DNA of 64,000 nucleotides from contig CAZQSM010000005.1 in the NCBI GenBank assembly GCA_964596065.1, forward strand, positions 4,142-68,141. Direction: 5' to 3'. Positions 52,356-61,356 of the stretch are shown piece by piece (position 1 is the first letter of the stretch; each line of letters starts with the position of its first letter). Source of the stretch: SZUA-254 sp964596065 (lineage in GTDB: Bacteria > Bacteroidota > Ignavibacteria > UBA10030 > SZUA-254). The notes below the pieces were generated by a model. It made no database searches, had not been told where the DNA came from, and worked only from the letters and a program-made list of their open reading frames with translations. The translations under genes were made by a program, and so were the position numbers.

Positions 52356-53347
52356 CATTCCACCGGCCGGGGGCGTTCGCCCGGCTCGTTCCGCAACCGT
52401 TCCTCCAGCTCCCTCAGCCTCCACTCGAGCGACTCCCGCTGTTCGGGCATCCTCCGCAGGAGTATCCTGTACGTCTCGACCGCCTCGCCGATGGCGCCCT
52501 GGCTGGCGTAGATCTCCGCGAGCGTCCGGCTGATGATCCTGTCGCGTTCGATGAACCCGCGTCCCTTCCGCGGCCGGGGGACCGGCGGAAGGAGCGGCAC
52601 CGGGGCGGATCCCGCCGCGGGCACGGGCATCGGCGCGGGGGCGCCGACCATCCCGTCGCCGTCTCCCGGCCGTATCGACGACGCGTCGCCCGGTTCGGCG
52701 GGTGCCGGCGCCACAAGGGTCATCGGGGCCGTGGAAGCGTCGACGATCCCGTCCGTTTCGACACCCGCTCCGGAGTCGGCGGTGCCTGGCGCCCGCGCCA
52801 GGCCGACCGCCGGTTCGATCTGGTCCGAGGCGGACGGCGTCCCCGCGACATCCTCAACGGGCGTGTCGGCCCCGATCCCCGGCACGACATCGGCGACTTT
52901 CACGACTTCCGCGACTTCCGCGACGTCCACGGCTTCCGCGGCTTCCATGATGTCAGCGGATTCCGCCCGGCCCGGCGCGCCGACTCCCGCGTCCAGGTCG
53001 GTAAACACCGCGTCGTCGGGGCCTCCGGCCCCATTCGCGGCGCCCGCGAGCGCCTCCCATTCCGTTTCGATGCCGTCGAGGACGATGTTGCCGGGGTAGC
53101 GCGACGCGACGCCCGCGATCGTCCCGAGCGCCTCCGCATACCGGCCCCGCGCGGCGAGGCAACGTGAGTAGATCAGCAATCCGGTGGGGTAATGCGGGTA
53201 GGTCTCCAGGCCCCGCTCGCAGAGACGCTCGGCGCGGGAGAGCTCCCCGTTCCGGAGGTATTGCTCGGCGAGGCGGGCGAAGAGCGGGGATGCCGGGTTG
53301 GCCGAGAGGTGGAGCTCGAGGTCCCGTGTCGCCGCCCCGGGTTTCAT
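52355..53347 (-). CDS. TPR protein with long low-complexity linker
   Basis: 330 residues from ATG 53347, which shares one base with the GT2 stop (TGATG). Residues 1-95 are two to three tetratricopeptide repeats (PLFARLAEQYLRNGELSRAERLCERGLETYP). Residues about 125-250 are a low-complexity Ala/Val/Asp/Pro linker, then a TPR-like segment and a charged C-terminus (about 268-330: SRTLAEIYASQGAIGEAVETYRILL). Same-strand coupling to the glycosyltransferase suggests it is a partner or scaffold for that enzyme. Function is unknown. Confidence 0.85.
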   Translation of the reverse strand: MKPGAATRDLELHLSANPASPLFARLAEQYLRNGELSRAERLCERGLETYPHYPTGLLIYSRCLAARGRYAEALGTIAGVASRYPGNIVLDGIETEWEALAGAANGAGGPDDAVFTDLDAGVGAPGRAESADIMEAAEAVDVAEVAEVVKVADVVPGIGADTPVEDVAGTPSASDQIEPAVGLARAPGTADSGAGVETDGIVDASTAPMTLVAPAPAEPGDASSIRPGDGDGMVGAPAPMPVPAAGSAPVPLLPPVPRPRKGRGFIERDRIISRTLAEIYASQGAIGEAVETYRILLRRMPEQRESLEWRLRELEERLRNEPGERPRPVE

Positions 53348-54885
53348 CAGGCCGAGACCGGGGCCTTGTCGGGGAGGTCTTCGGGATGCACGGGCGTTTC
53401 CACCGCGCCGGCGGGGTCCGCCGCGGGCGCGGGCCGCCGCGCGTCGAGGACGTGCTTGATCGAGGTCCAGGCCACGACGCCGAACCCGGTGGTGAACAGC
53501 AGCTGGAAGGGGACGGCCGCGAGCTCGACGTAGTACACCGAGGCCAGGACGCCGAACCCGCAGTAGATCGTCATCGCCGCCTCGAGGATCACCGTCGGCT
53601 TCACCCGCACGGCGGCGTACTTCTTGTCGGACCAGCGGTCCTTCTTCATCATCACGGAGTACTTCGGCGTCCGCACGAATTCCGATTTGCGCTTCAGGAT
53701 CCCCTCGATGACCGCCTTCGTATTGTTGATGGCGAGGCCCATGCTCCCCGCCATGAAGAGCGGGAAGAGGAGGATCCGCTTGTGCCAGTCCGCGTAGACC
53801 TCCTTCTGGGAGTAGAGGTAGAAGAGGAACGATCCGAGGAAGGCGAAGACGAAGAGCCCCATGATGTCGAAGTAGGTCTCGTATCCGCCCTGGTGCTTGA
53901 TGAAGATCAGCGGGACGTTGAGGACCGCCGCCATCAGGATGAACGGGAAGACGACGTTGCCGGTGAGGTGCAGGGTCGAATGGATCTTCCGGGAGAAGGG
54001 GAGGTCGGACCTCCAGACCCGGGGGAGGATTTTCCTCGCCGTCTCGATGGCGCCCTTCGTCCACCGGTGCTGCTGCGACTTGAGGGAGTTGATCTCGGCG
54101 GGCAGTTCCGACGGCGAGGTCACGTCGCGCAGGAACTGGAACTTCCAGCCCCGGAGCTGGGCGCGGTAGCTCAGGTCCAGGTCCTCGGTCAGCGTGTCGG
54201 CCTCCCAGTTGCCCGCGTCGAGGATGCACGCCGTGCGCCAGATGCCCGCCGTCCCGTTGAAGTTGATGAAGTGGCCCGCCTTGTTCCGCACCTGCTGTTC
54301 GATCACGAAATGCCCGTCGAGGGCCATCGCCTGGACCCGCGTCATGAACGAGTAGTCCGCGTTGATGTGTTCCCACCTCGTCTGCACGAGCCCCACCTTC
54401 GGGTCGGAAAACCAGGGAAGCGTCTTTTTCAGGAAATCCCGGTTCGGGATGAAGTCGGCGTCGAAGATCGCCACGAACTCGCCCGCCGCGCTCTCGAGCC
54501 CCTTCTTGAGCGCGCCCGCCTTGTAGCCGGTCCTGTCGTTCCGCCGGATGTGATGGATCCGGTGCCCGCAATCCCGGTAGAACGCGACGCGCCCGGCCGC
54601 GACCTCGGTCGTTTCGTCTGTCGAATCGTCGAGGACCTGGATCTCGAGGCGGTCCTTCGGGTAGTCCATGCCGCAGACGACGTCGATGAGCCTGCCGACG
54701 ACGTAGATCTCGTTGAAGACCGGCAGCTGGATCGTCACCACCGGGTACCGGTCGAGCGGCGCGGGGGTGGGGACGGTCCGCTTCCGGTACTTCAGGTAGT
54801 TGTAGATCATGAAAAACCCGCTCGATCCGAAGAGGAAGAGGATGGTGAGCGAGAAGAAATATGTGCCGATGACGACGTCCTGCAT
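53347..54885 (-). CDS. Processive family 2 glycosyltransferase (cellulose-synthase-like)
   Basis: 512 residues. One N-terminal membrane segment is followed by a GT-A domain with the processive set: LDDSTDET, the DAD motif in IFDADFIP, TEDLD and QQHRW (the Q(Q/R)xRW translocation motif), then three or four C-terminal membrane segments. It probably polymerises or adds beta-linked hexose (glucan or mannan type) and moves it across the membrane; the product is undetermined. A gap of 31 nt follows lptE, so an internal promoter is possible. Confidence 0.92.
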   Translation of the reverse strand: MQDVVIGTYFFSLTILFLFGSSGFFMIYNYLKYRKRTVPTPAPLDRYPVVTIQLPVFNEIYVVGRLIDVVCGMDYPKDRLEIQVLDDSTDETTEVAAGRVAFYRDCGHRIHHIRRNDRTGYKAGALKKGLESAAGEFVAIFDADFIPNRDFLKKTLPWFSDPKVGLVQTRWEHINADYSFMTRVQAMALDGHFVIEQQVRNKAGHFINFNGTAGIWRTACILDAGNWEADTLTEDLDLSYRAQLRGWKFQFLRDVTSPSELPAEINSLKSQQHRWTKGAIETARKILPRVWRSDLPFSRKIHSTLHLTGNVVFPFILMAAVLNVPLIFIKHQGGYETYFDIMGLFVFAFLGSFLFYLYSQKEVYADWHKRILLFPLFMAGSMGLAINNTKAVIEGILKRKSEFVRTPKYSVMMKKDRWSDKKYAAVRVKPTVILEAAMTIYCGFGVLASVYYVELAAVPFQLLFTTGFGVVAWTSIKHVLDARRPAPAADPAGAVETPVHPEDLPDKAPVSA

Positions 54886-54916
54886 GAGGGGTGTAATGTT
54901 ATGAAATATTATGGAT

Positions 54917-55432
54917 TTACCAACCTGACACCGTCGCCAGGAGGATGTCCTCGGTGAGTTTATCGATCGCCGTGGTGACGGCCTCCGCCCGGAGGGCCGG
55001 TTCCGCCCCGATCTCGTATTCGCCCCAGGCGGTGAAGGTCTTCTCGAAGATCGTTTTTTTCAGCGCCCGGTCGCGGAAACTCGCCTGCACGCCGATCGTG
55101 ATCCTGGCCTTCCGGACCGACTCGCCGGCGGCGACAACGGTCGGCTGGTCGACGAAGGAGGAGATGCTCCCCTCCAGGTGGGAATCGGCCTCGTCCCGGT
55201 CGGTCACCTCGAGGCTGTTGTCCCGCCGGAACCGGTCCAGGAGCCTGTTCGTGAAATTCTCCCGCACGTTCGGCTCGCCGGAATTCGTCCGGTCCTCGAA
55301 CGCGGCGATCCGGACGGTCTTCAGGTGCGGCGGGACCGACGACCCGGTGAACGAGTAGGAACAGCCGGCCAGGAGCGCGGCGAACGCGAGGGCGGCGGCG
55401 AACGGGGGCCTGTGGGGCGTCGGGCGGTTCAA
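54917..55432 (-). CDS. LptE-like LPS-assembly lipoprotein
   Basis: 171 residues from a TTG that overlaps the activator's TGA (TTGA). Lipobox LAGC with Cys24. The body (YSFTGSSVPPHLKTVRIAAFEDRT, FTNRLLDRFRRDNSLEV) matches the Bacteroidota LptE family. The lipoprotein plugs the LptD barrel, which delivers LPS to the outer membrane. LptD is not in this window. Confidence 0.88.
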   Translation of the reverse strand: MNRPTPHRPPFAAALAFAALLAGCSYSFTGSSVPPHLKTVRIAAFEDRTNSGEPNVRENFTNRLLDRFRRDNSLEVTDRDEADSHLEGSISSFVDQPTVVAAGESVRKARITIGVQASFRDRALKKTIFEKTFTAWGEYEIGAEPALRAEAVTTAIDKLTEDILLATVSGW

Positions 55433-56568
55433 TCGAGTCCGTACTCCTTGATTTTCCGGTAGAGCGTCCGCTCGCTGATGTCGAGCGCCCGCGACGCGAG
55501 CCTGCGGTTGCCCGAGAACCGGTCGAGCGCCCCGATGATCATTTTTTTCTCCACCTCGTCGAGGGACATCACGCGGTCGGCGCCGCCCGGCGGCTCCTGG
55601 TCCACGTTCGCCTCGACGTACGACGGGACGTCGTGCGCCATCGGGACGGTGCGGTGTTCGAGCAGCGCCTTGATGTCCATGATGTCGTTTTTCATCTCGA
55701 GGAGGGCCCGGTAGAGGAGCTCGCGCTCGGCCTGCTCGGCGGTCTTGTGCGCCACCACGGGAAGGTGGCGCGGGCGCTCCTCGTCCCGGAAATCCTTCAG
55801 GTATTTCCTCACGCTGACGGCGTCGACCAGCCGGCCGCGCTCGATGACGATGATGCTCTCGACGGCGTTCCGCAGTTCGCGCACGTTCCCCGGCCAGTGG
55901 TAGGCCTTCAGCAGGCCCATCGCCTCGTCCGTGATGCCGGCGAAGGGAATGTCGTTCTTGGAAGAGATCTGCCCGGCGAACTCGTGGAAGAAGAGGGGGA
56001 TGTCGTCGCGCCGCTCCCGGAGCGGGGGGATCCGGATGTTGACCGAGCGGAGCCGGTAGAAGAGGTCGGACCGGAAATGGCCCTGCCTGACCTCGGACTC
56101 CAGGTCCTTGTTCGTGGCGGCGATGACCCGCACGTCGACGCTCCGCTGGGTCGAAGAACCTACCCGGATGAACTCGCCGTTTTCCAGGACCCGGAGGAAC
56201 TTCACCTGGAGGCCGACGGGCATTTCACCGATCTCATCGAGGAAGAGCGTGCCGCCGTCGGCGATCTCGAAGTACCCCTTCCGCGTGTCGCCCGCCCCGG
56301 TGAAGGCGCCCTTCTCGTGCCCGAACAGTTCGCTCTCGATGATCCCCTCGGGGATCGCGCCCGCGTTCACCGAGATCATCGGCTTCGCGCCGCGGCGGCT
56401 GGCGGCGTGCATCGCCTTCGCGATCACTTCCTTCCCCGTCCCGCTCTCGCCCGTCACCAGCACCGTGATGTCGGTGGGGGCCACCTGGAGGATGACGTCG
56501 ACGATCTCGCGGATCTCGACCGAGTCCCCGATGATGCCGTGGGTTTTCTGGAAGGCGGCCCTGTCCAT
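55429..56568 (-). CDS. Sigma-54-dependent transcriptional activator without receiver domain
   Basis: 379 residues from ATG 56568. An AAA+ domain starts almost at the N-terminus: Walker A GESGTGKE (40-47), GAFTGA (87-92) and Walker B LFLDE (108-112). A C-terminal Fis-type helix-turn-helix (about 335-379: GNRRLASRALDISERTLYRKIKEYGLD) follows. There is no response-regulator or sensory domain, as in PspF-type activators, so activity must be controlled by a partner or by level. It lies in an envelope operon (SPOR, LptE, GT2). No -24/-12 promoter was identified in the window. Confidence 0.94.
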   Translation of the reverse strand: MDRAAFQKTHGIIGDSVEIREIVDVILQVAPTDITVLVTGESGTGKEVIAKAMHAASRRGAKPMISVNAGAIPEGIIESELFGHEKGAFTGAGDTRKGYFEIADGGTLFLDEIGEMPVGLQVKFLRVLENGEFIRVGSSTQRSVDVRVIAATNKDLESEVRQGHFRSDLFYRLRSVNIRIPPLRERRDDIPLFFHEFAGQISSKNDIPFAGITDEAMGLLKAYHWPGNVRELRNAVESIIVIERGRLVDAVSVRKYLKDFRDEERPRHLPVVAHKTAEQAERELLYRALLEMKNDIMDIKALLEHRTVPMAHDVPSYVEANVDQEPPGGADRVMSLDEVEKKMIIGALDRFSGNRRLASRALDISERTLYRKIKEYGLD

Positions 56569-56573
56569 CCGCG

Positions 56574-57485
56574 TCAGCGTTCCACCACGATGGGGGTGAT
56601 GTTGTATCTCGACCGGATCTCGAGGAGCACCTTCCTCGCCTCGTCGGCGCTGGCGTAACTCCCGACCCAGACGAGGAAGAGGCTCTTTCCGCCACGGACC
56701 CTGCTCGTGATTTCGGCCGTGTATCCCAGGTCCTCGAACCAGCTCTTCTGCTTCTGAGCGTTTTCCGACGTTGAGAACGCCCCGGTCTGCACCGTATACG
56801 GCATCGGCGCTGGCGTCCCGGCGTCCACCGCCGGCGATTCCTGCGGCGGGGTCGCCGGGCGGTCGGTTGCGGGGCGGTCGGATGCGGGAAGGTCGGATGC
56901 GGGGAGGTCGGATGCCGGGCGACCGGTTGTCGGGGGCGGAGCCTTCGTCGCGGTTTCCCCCGTCACCGCGGGGGGGGGCTGCTGCGTCGACGTGGACGCG
57001 CCGGGACCGGCCGGCCCCGGGGCCGGGGGAGTGGATTTCCCGGCGAGGTGTTCGCTGCCCGGATATTCCTTCCTGAGCTGCTGCATCCTCAGCTCGGCGG
57101 TCTTGTAGAGGCCCATCGCGTAATAATACTGGTACAGGCTGTAGAGGGCGTCGTCGGCCCACTCGCTCGCGGGATAGTTGTCGAGGACGCTCTGGTAGAG
57201 CTTCGCGGCCTCGATCCCGTCGGTGGCAACCCGAGCCTGGAGGTAGAGGATGCCGGGATGGTTCTGGTACCTCGTCACCGCCTCGGGCAGGGCCTGGCGG
57301 ACGGCCTCGGTCTCCCCACGGTCGAGCCTCGAGATCAGGTCCCTGATCGGGCCGTCGTCGGGCGTCTGCGCGAAGGCGGGCGCCGCGAACATGAGCAGCA
57401 TCGCCGCGATCGCGCGGCGGGCGCTTCCCGCGGCGCTCCGCCGGGACGGCCCCGGCGCGGCCTGGAATTTCCGCTGGTTGGTCAT
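56574..57485 (-). CDS. SPOR-domain protein with Pro-rich repeat linker
   Basis: 303 residues from an ATG overlapping the miaB stop (ATGA). A signal region (about 1-40) is followed by a helical TPR-like part (45-150), a Pro/Ala/Thr-rich disordered linker (150-220) built partly from five 5-residue units (PASDL-type), and a C-terminal SPOR domain (about 228-303) with MPYTVQTGAFSTSENAQKQ and FLVWVGSYASADEA. SPOR binds peptidoglycan lacking stem peptides, so the protein should localise to the cell wall or division site. Confidence 0.9.
   Translation of the reverse strand: MTNQRKFQAAPGPSRRSAAGSARRAIAAMLLMFAAPAFAQTPDDGPIRDLISRLDRGETEAVRQALPEAVTRYQNHPGILYLQARVATDGIEAAKLYQSVLDNYPASEWADDALYSLYQYYYAMGLYKTAELRMQQLRKEYPGSEHLAGKSTPPAPGPAGPGASTSTQQPPPAVTGETATKAPPPTTGRPASDLPASDLPASDRPATDRPATPPQESPAVDAGTPAPMPYTVQTGAFSTSENAQKQKSWFEDLGYTAEITSRVRGGKSLFLVWVGSYASADEARKVLLEIRSRYNITPIVVER
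56857..56931. repeat. 15-bp tandem repeat in the SPOR gene
   Basis: Five 15-bp units with a few substitutions, encoding the PASDL/PATDR repeat on the minus strand. The unit length is a multiple of three, so changes in copy number would keep the frame. Confidence 0.85.
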
Positions 57486-58858
57486 GCCACCTCCGTTGTC
57501 TGGTGATGATGATGCGCGATGCCGGGGCGGTCGGCCGACAGTTCGCCGAAGAGGGTCGCCGAGTTCGCGCGGACGATCCGGACGCGCTCCATCCGGCCGC
57601 CGAGCCCGGGCCCGCCCGGGATGATGACGGTCTTGTTCCCGTCGGTGCGGCCGTGCATCTCGGCGTCCGATTTCCTGCTCGTTCCCTCGACCAGGATCTC
57701 GACGACGGAGCCGACCAGTTTCCTGTTTTTTTCGAGGGAGATGCGGTTCTGGAGCTCGATGATCTCGCCGATGCGGGCGACCTTCACGTCGTCGGCCACG
57801 TCGTCCTTCATCGCGAACGCGGGCGTGTGTTCCCGGGGGGAATACTTGAACATGAAGGCCCCGTCATACCCGACCCGTTCCATCAGCGCGACCGTCCGCC
57901 GGTGGTCTTCGTCGGTTTCGGTCGGGAAGCCGACGATGATGTCGGTCGAGAGGGACACGTCCGGAACGGCGTCACGCAGCCTGTCGATCAGCGAGAGGTA
58001 GTGGGCGCTGTCGTAGGTGCGGTTCATCAGCCCGAGGATCCGGTCCGATCCCGACTGGACCGGCAGGTGCACGTACTTGCAGATGTTCGGCCGCCGCGCG
58101 ATCACGGCGATGAGCCGGTCGCTCATGTCGCACGGGTGCGAGGTGGTGAACCGGACCCGCATCCCCGGGTCGACCGAGGCGACCGCGTCGAGGAGGTCGG
58201 AGAAATCGTTTCCGGCGTCGGCGTAGGAGTTCACGTTCTGGCCGAGCAGCGTCACCTCCCGGAACCCGCGGGCGGAGAGTGCCGCAACCTCCCCGAGGAT
58301 GCCGGCCATCGGGCGGCTCCGTTCTCGCCCCCGCGTGAAGGGCACGACGCAGAACGAACAGAACTTGTCGCAGCCGCGCATGATCGAAAGCCACGCGCTC
58401 ACACCGTCGGTGCGGAGGGGGGTCAGGTCGTCGTACGTCTCGACCCGCGAGAGCCGCACGGCCACGCCCTTCTCGCCGTGCCACGCCCGGTTGAGGAGTT
58501 CGGGCACCTTGCGGTATTCGTCCGGCCCGACGATGAAATCGACGATCTGTCCCACGCCCTTCGATTTCGGTCCGGTAAGTTGTCCCCGCAGCCGTTCCGC
58601 CATGCAGCCGAGGACGCCCACCACGACCCCGGGCCGCCGCGACTTGATGTTCTTGAAATAGCCGAGCCTGCCGTAGACCCGGGTCTCGGCGTTCTCCCGG
58701 ATGCTGCAGGTATTCACGAGGATCACGTCCGCTTCCCCGGGATCGTCGGTGAGCGAGGTCCCGGCCGCCGAGAGGAGACCCATCACGATCTCGGAGTCGG
58801 CCACGTTCATCTGGCAACCGTATGTCTCGATATAAACTTTTTTTACCGATCCCATCAT
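57482..58858 (-). CDS. miaB: tRNA-2-methylthio-N6-dimethylallyladenosine synthase MiaB
   Basis: 458 residues from an ATGATG pair at 58858. It adds a 2-methylthio group to i6A37 of tRNA. The N-terminal MTTase domain contributes Cys15, Cys51 and Cys85 for the auxiliary cluster, and radical SAM Cys163, Cys167 and Cys170 sit in RGCDKFCSFC. A C-terminal TRAM domain is present. It heads a six-gene minus-strand operon whose other members are envelope genes. Confidence 0.97.
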   Translation of the reverse strand: MMGSVKKVYIETYGCQMNVADSEIVMGLLSAAGTSLTDDPGEADVILVNTCSIRENAETRVYGRLGYFKNIKSRRPGVVVGVLGCMAERLRGQLTGPKSKGVGQIVDFIVGPDEYRKVPELLNRAWHGEKGVAVRLSRVETYDDLTPLRTDGVSAWLSIMRGCDKFCSFCVVPFTRGRERSRPMAGILGEVAALSARGFREVTLLGQNVNSYADAGNDFSDLLDAVASVDPGMRVRFTTSHPCDMSDRLIAVIARRPNICKYVHLPVQSGSDRILGLMNRTYDSAHYLSLIDRLRDAVPDVSLSTDIIVGFPTETDEDHRRTVALMERVGYDGAFMFKYSPREHTPAFAMKDDVADDVKVARIGEIIELQNRISLEKNRKLVGSVVEILVEGTSRKSDAEMHGRTDGNKTVIIPGGPGLGGRMERVRIVRANSATLFGELSADRPGIAHHHHQTTEVA

Positions 58859-58909
58859 TGGTGTCCGTTCGACGGATTTCGATCGCAGCGGGGCTTCAAA
58901 GTAAGTCTA

Positions 58910-58937
58910 AAGATAATAAAATATGACATAAAGTCAA
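58910..58937 (-). promoter_or_regulatory. Promoter for the miaB-envelope operon
   Basis: TTGACT-N16-TATCTT on the minus strand, 51 nt from ATG 58858, inside an AT-rich tract. Confidence 0.55.
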
Positions 58938-59242
58938 AATTTAGATTGATTTCGGGTGTTATTTTGAATGATATTGACAATTAGGCAGAATGGGCGGAAA
59001 ATGGCGCTTGTGGCTGATGCGGGGTCACGTTTCTCCCTCTTCGGCCCGCCAGGGGCGATCGGACGCCGGGCTGCGGGGACGATCTCCGGTGGGCATGCCC
59101 CCCCGTCCGACGTCAACGACACCTGGTGTACGATCCCGGCTGATGGGCTGGCGCTTCCTGTCCATGGGGGGGAGAGGTTGGGGGCCGCCCGCCGACCTCC
59201 CCGGCCGTTCACCCGCGAGGGTCGAAATTTACATTCAATTCG

Positions 59243-59271
59243 TTGACTTTTAATACCTAATTGGTTAAATT
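59243..59271 (+). promoter_or_regulatory. Promoter for the GAF/GGDEF-like gene
   Basis: TTGACT-N17-TAAATT, about 34 nt of leader before the TTG start at 59312. Confidence 0.5.
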
Positions 59272-59311
59272 TGGACACTTTGCGCCGAAGTACTAAAAGA
59301 ACTTTATCCGT

Positions 59312-61336
59312 TTGATAAATATAACCTCTCACAAAGAAAAAATTTACACCCTCCTGAGGGAATTCCGGGCGAGCGAAGTCATCGCGCTCGCCGGGGGGGT
59401 TGTCGCTGTCGTCGGCGGAATTCTGCTCGATTACCTCTTCATCCGCATCCTCTGTCTCCTGGTGCTGATCGGTTCGGCGGTCATCATGTACGTGCTGCAA
59501 CGACGCCGCCACGCCGAAGATCCGCACGGGAGCGGCTTCTCCAGCTCACTGTTCGACTCACAGACAGAACATGACGGAATGAAAAAATTGATCTTCGATG
59601 ATTTCCAGCAGGCGGGGAGCGGGAAATACGAGGTGGCGTACGTCGAGAATCCCGACGTCCGGGAGGAGAACGACGCCCCGACGGAGCCGGCGGCAGCGCC
59701 GGCTGAACGCGTCGCCCCGGTGGTGAGGCACGGCACACCCGTGACTTCGCCGGCGATGGCGGCGGCGCTCTCCGGTGAGCCGTCGCCGCACCGCGAGTAC
59801 GCCGTTTCCGACTTTTTCGATTGTGATTCGGAAATATTCAAGGGCGACACCGAGCCGCGGACCGAGTTCGACTTCCTGCTGGTCAAGCTGCTCGGGGTGG
59901 TGAAGGAGGTCCTCTTCGCGCACAGCGTCTCGTTTTTCTGGGCCAACGCCGAAAAACGGCAGATGGTCCTGGAGACGAAAATCACCGACAGCCTGAATTA
60001 TTTTTCCGCGCGCCGCTTCCCGATCGGGCACGATCTCGTCAGCAGGGTGGCCGTGTCGGGGAAGCCGGAGATCCTCTCCGAGGTCAACCCCGATTCGCAG
60101 TCCGAGCTCTTCCCCTACTACACGGGGCCCGAGGGGATCAAGTCGTTCGTGGGCGTTCCGGTGTTCTACTCGAAGGCGGTCGCCGGGGGCGACCACGGCC
60201 GCCCGGTGGCGGTGATCGCCGTCGACAGCGTCGCCGAGGACGAATTCGGCGAGGAGACCGTCGCCGTCCTCGGGCACGCCACGAAGCTCGTGTCGGCGCT
60301 GATCAAGAGCTACAACGACAAGTACGACCTCCTCCTGAACGCCGAGCTGCTCCGGTCGATCCGGCGCATGCAGGAAAAAATCAGGGGCAATTTTTCGCTC
60401 CCCACGATCGTGCAGGCGCTCTCGGACGAGATCACCAAGATGATCGGCTGGGACCACCTCACGGTGGTGCTCTACGACGAGCACAAGCACAACTGGGCGG
60501 CGAAAAAAGTCACCAGCAGGGGCCAGGCGCCCTTCCTGGCGACCGACCAGGTGATCGACATCGAGGGGGGCGTCACCGGCCGGACCATCAGGACGAACCA
60601 CCACACGCTCGTCGAGGACCTCGAAACCGTGACCTCCCCGAGATACTACCCGGGTGAAAAGGTCCCGGGCCACGGATCGTTCGTCTCGGTGCCGATCAGC
60701 TCGCTCAACAAGTGTTACGGCGCGGTCAGCCTGGAAAGCGCCGACCGCTACAATTTTTCGCGCCAGGACATCGAAATGCTCTACCGTCTGACGGAAAACG
60801 TCGGCTCCGCGATCGAACTGCTCTACCTGAACGACGTCATCGAGGAACACGTGGTCGTGGACGCCCTCACCGGCCTCTACTCGAAGAAGTACTTCACGCA
60901 GCGGATGGAGGAGGAGATCCAGCGCTCCGACGACACCGGGAGCGAACTCTCGGTGCTGCACATCGCCGTCGACAAGCACCGCGAGATCGTCGATCGCCAC
61001 GGCGACGAGGGTTTCGAGCGGGTCGTCCTGGCCGTCGCGCGGCTCGTCCGGTCGTGCGTCCGCGGCTACGACGTGGTCGGCCGGATCGGGACGAACCGCT
61101 TCGGCGTGATGCTCGCCGGCACGACGTCGAGCGACGCCTACCTCTGGGCGGAGAAGATCAGGAAGGGTATCGCCGGCCAGGTCATCACGATCGGCGAGAA
61201 GAGTTTTTCGGTGACCATCAGCGTCGGGGTGTCCGGCGTGCTCGAAGGAATGCGCGGGGACGAGCTGCACGGGAACACCGTCGCCGTCCTGAACCGCGCG
61301 ACCGAAGCGGGCGGCAACACCGTCAGGGTTTTTTAA
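59312..61336 (+). CDS. GAF-domain protein with degenerate GGDEF domain
   Basis: 674 residues from TTG 59312, which fits the promoter and keeps the N-terminal membrane segments; no upstream ATG exists. Two membrane helices lie at 24-62. Two GAF-like domains follow (about 180-335 and 350-510), then a GGDEF fold (515-674: VDALTGLYSKKYF ... ITISVGVSG). The GGDEF motif itself reads GTNRF (593-597), so the active-site residues are lost and diguanylate cyclase activity is unlikely. It may instead bind c-di-GMP or GTP, or act as a redox or light sensor scaffold. A ligand for the GAF domains is not predictable. Confidence 0.88.
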   Translation: MINITSHKEKIYTLLREFRASEVIALAGGVVAVVGGILLDYLFIRILCLLVLIGSAVIMYVLQRRRHAEDPHGSGFSSSLFDSQTEHDGMKKLIFDDFQQAGSGKYEVAYVENPDVREENDAPTEPAAAPAERVAPVVRHGTPVTSPAMAAALSGEPSPHREYAVSDFFDCDSEIFKGDTEPRTEFDFLLVKLLGVVKEVLFAHSVSFFWANAEKRQMVLETKITDSLNYFSARRFPIGHDLVSRVAVSGKPEILSEVNPDSQSELFPYYTGPEGIKSFVGVPVFYSKAVAGGDHGRPVAVIAVDSVAEDEFGEETVAVLGHATKLVSALIKSYNDKYDLLLNAELLRSIRRMQEKIRGNFSLPTIVQALSDEITKMIGWDHLTVVLYDEHKHNWAAKKVTSRGQAPFLATDQVIDIEGGVTGRTIRTNHHTLVEDLETVTSPRYYPGEKVPGHGSFVSVPISSLNKCYGAVSLESADRYNFSRQDIEMLYRLTENVGSAIELLYLNDVIEEHVVVDALTGLYSKKYFTQRMEEEIQRSDDTGSELSVLHIAVDKHREIVDRHGDEGFERVVLAVARLVRSCVRGYDVVGRIGTNRFGVMLAGTTSSDAYLWAEKIRKGIAGQVITIGEKSFSVTISVGVSGVLEGMRGDELHGNTVAVLNRATEAGGNTVRVF

Positions 61337-61356
61337 TACTCAAGGAGTAACACCGC

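Larger units (their letters stand above)
58859..59311. other. 453-nt intergenic region with divergent promoters around a GC-rich core
   Basis: The region 58900-58985 is AT-rich and carries the miaB promoter; 59225-59310 is AT-rich and carries the next gene's promoter. The core 59030-59220 is very GC-rich, with short + strand open frames that I cannot support as genes. No tRNA, riboswitch or known ncRNA consensus was recognised in the core; an unrecognised structured RNA is possible. Confidence 0.6.

Noticed and set aside
58968..59253. Two overlapping short + strand frames (92 and 87 codons)
   Set aside because: No RBS, no recognised family, in a GC-rich intergenic core; kept only as part of the intergenic note.
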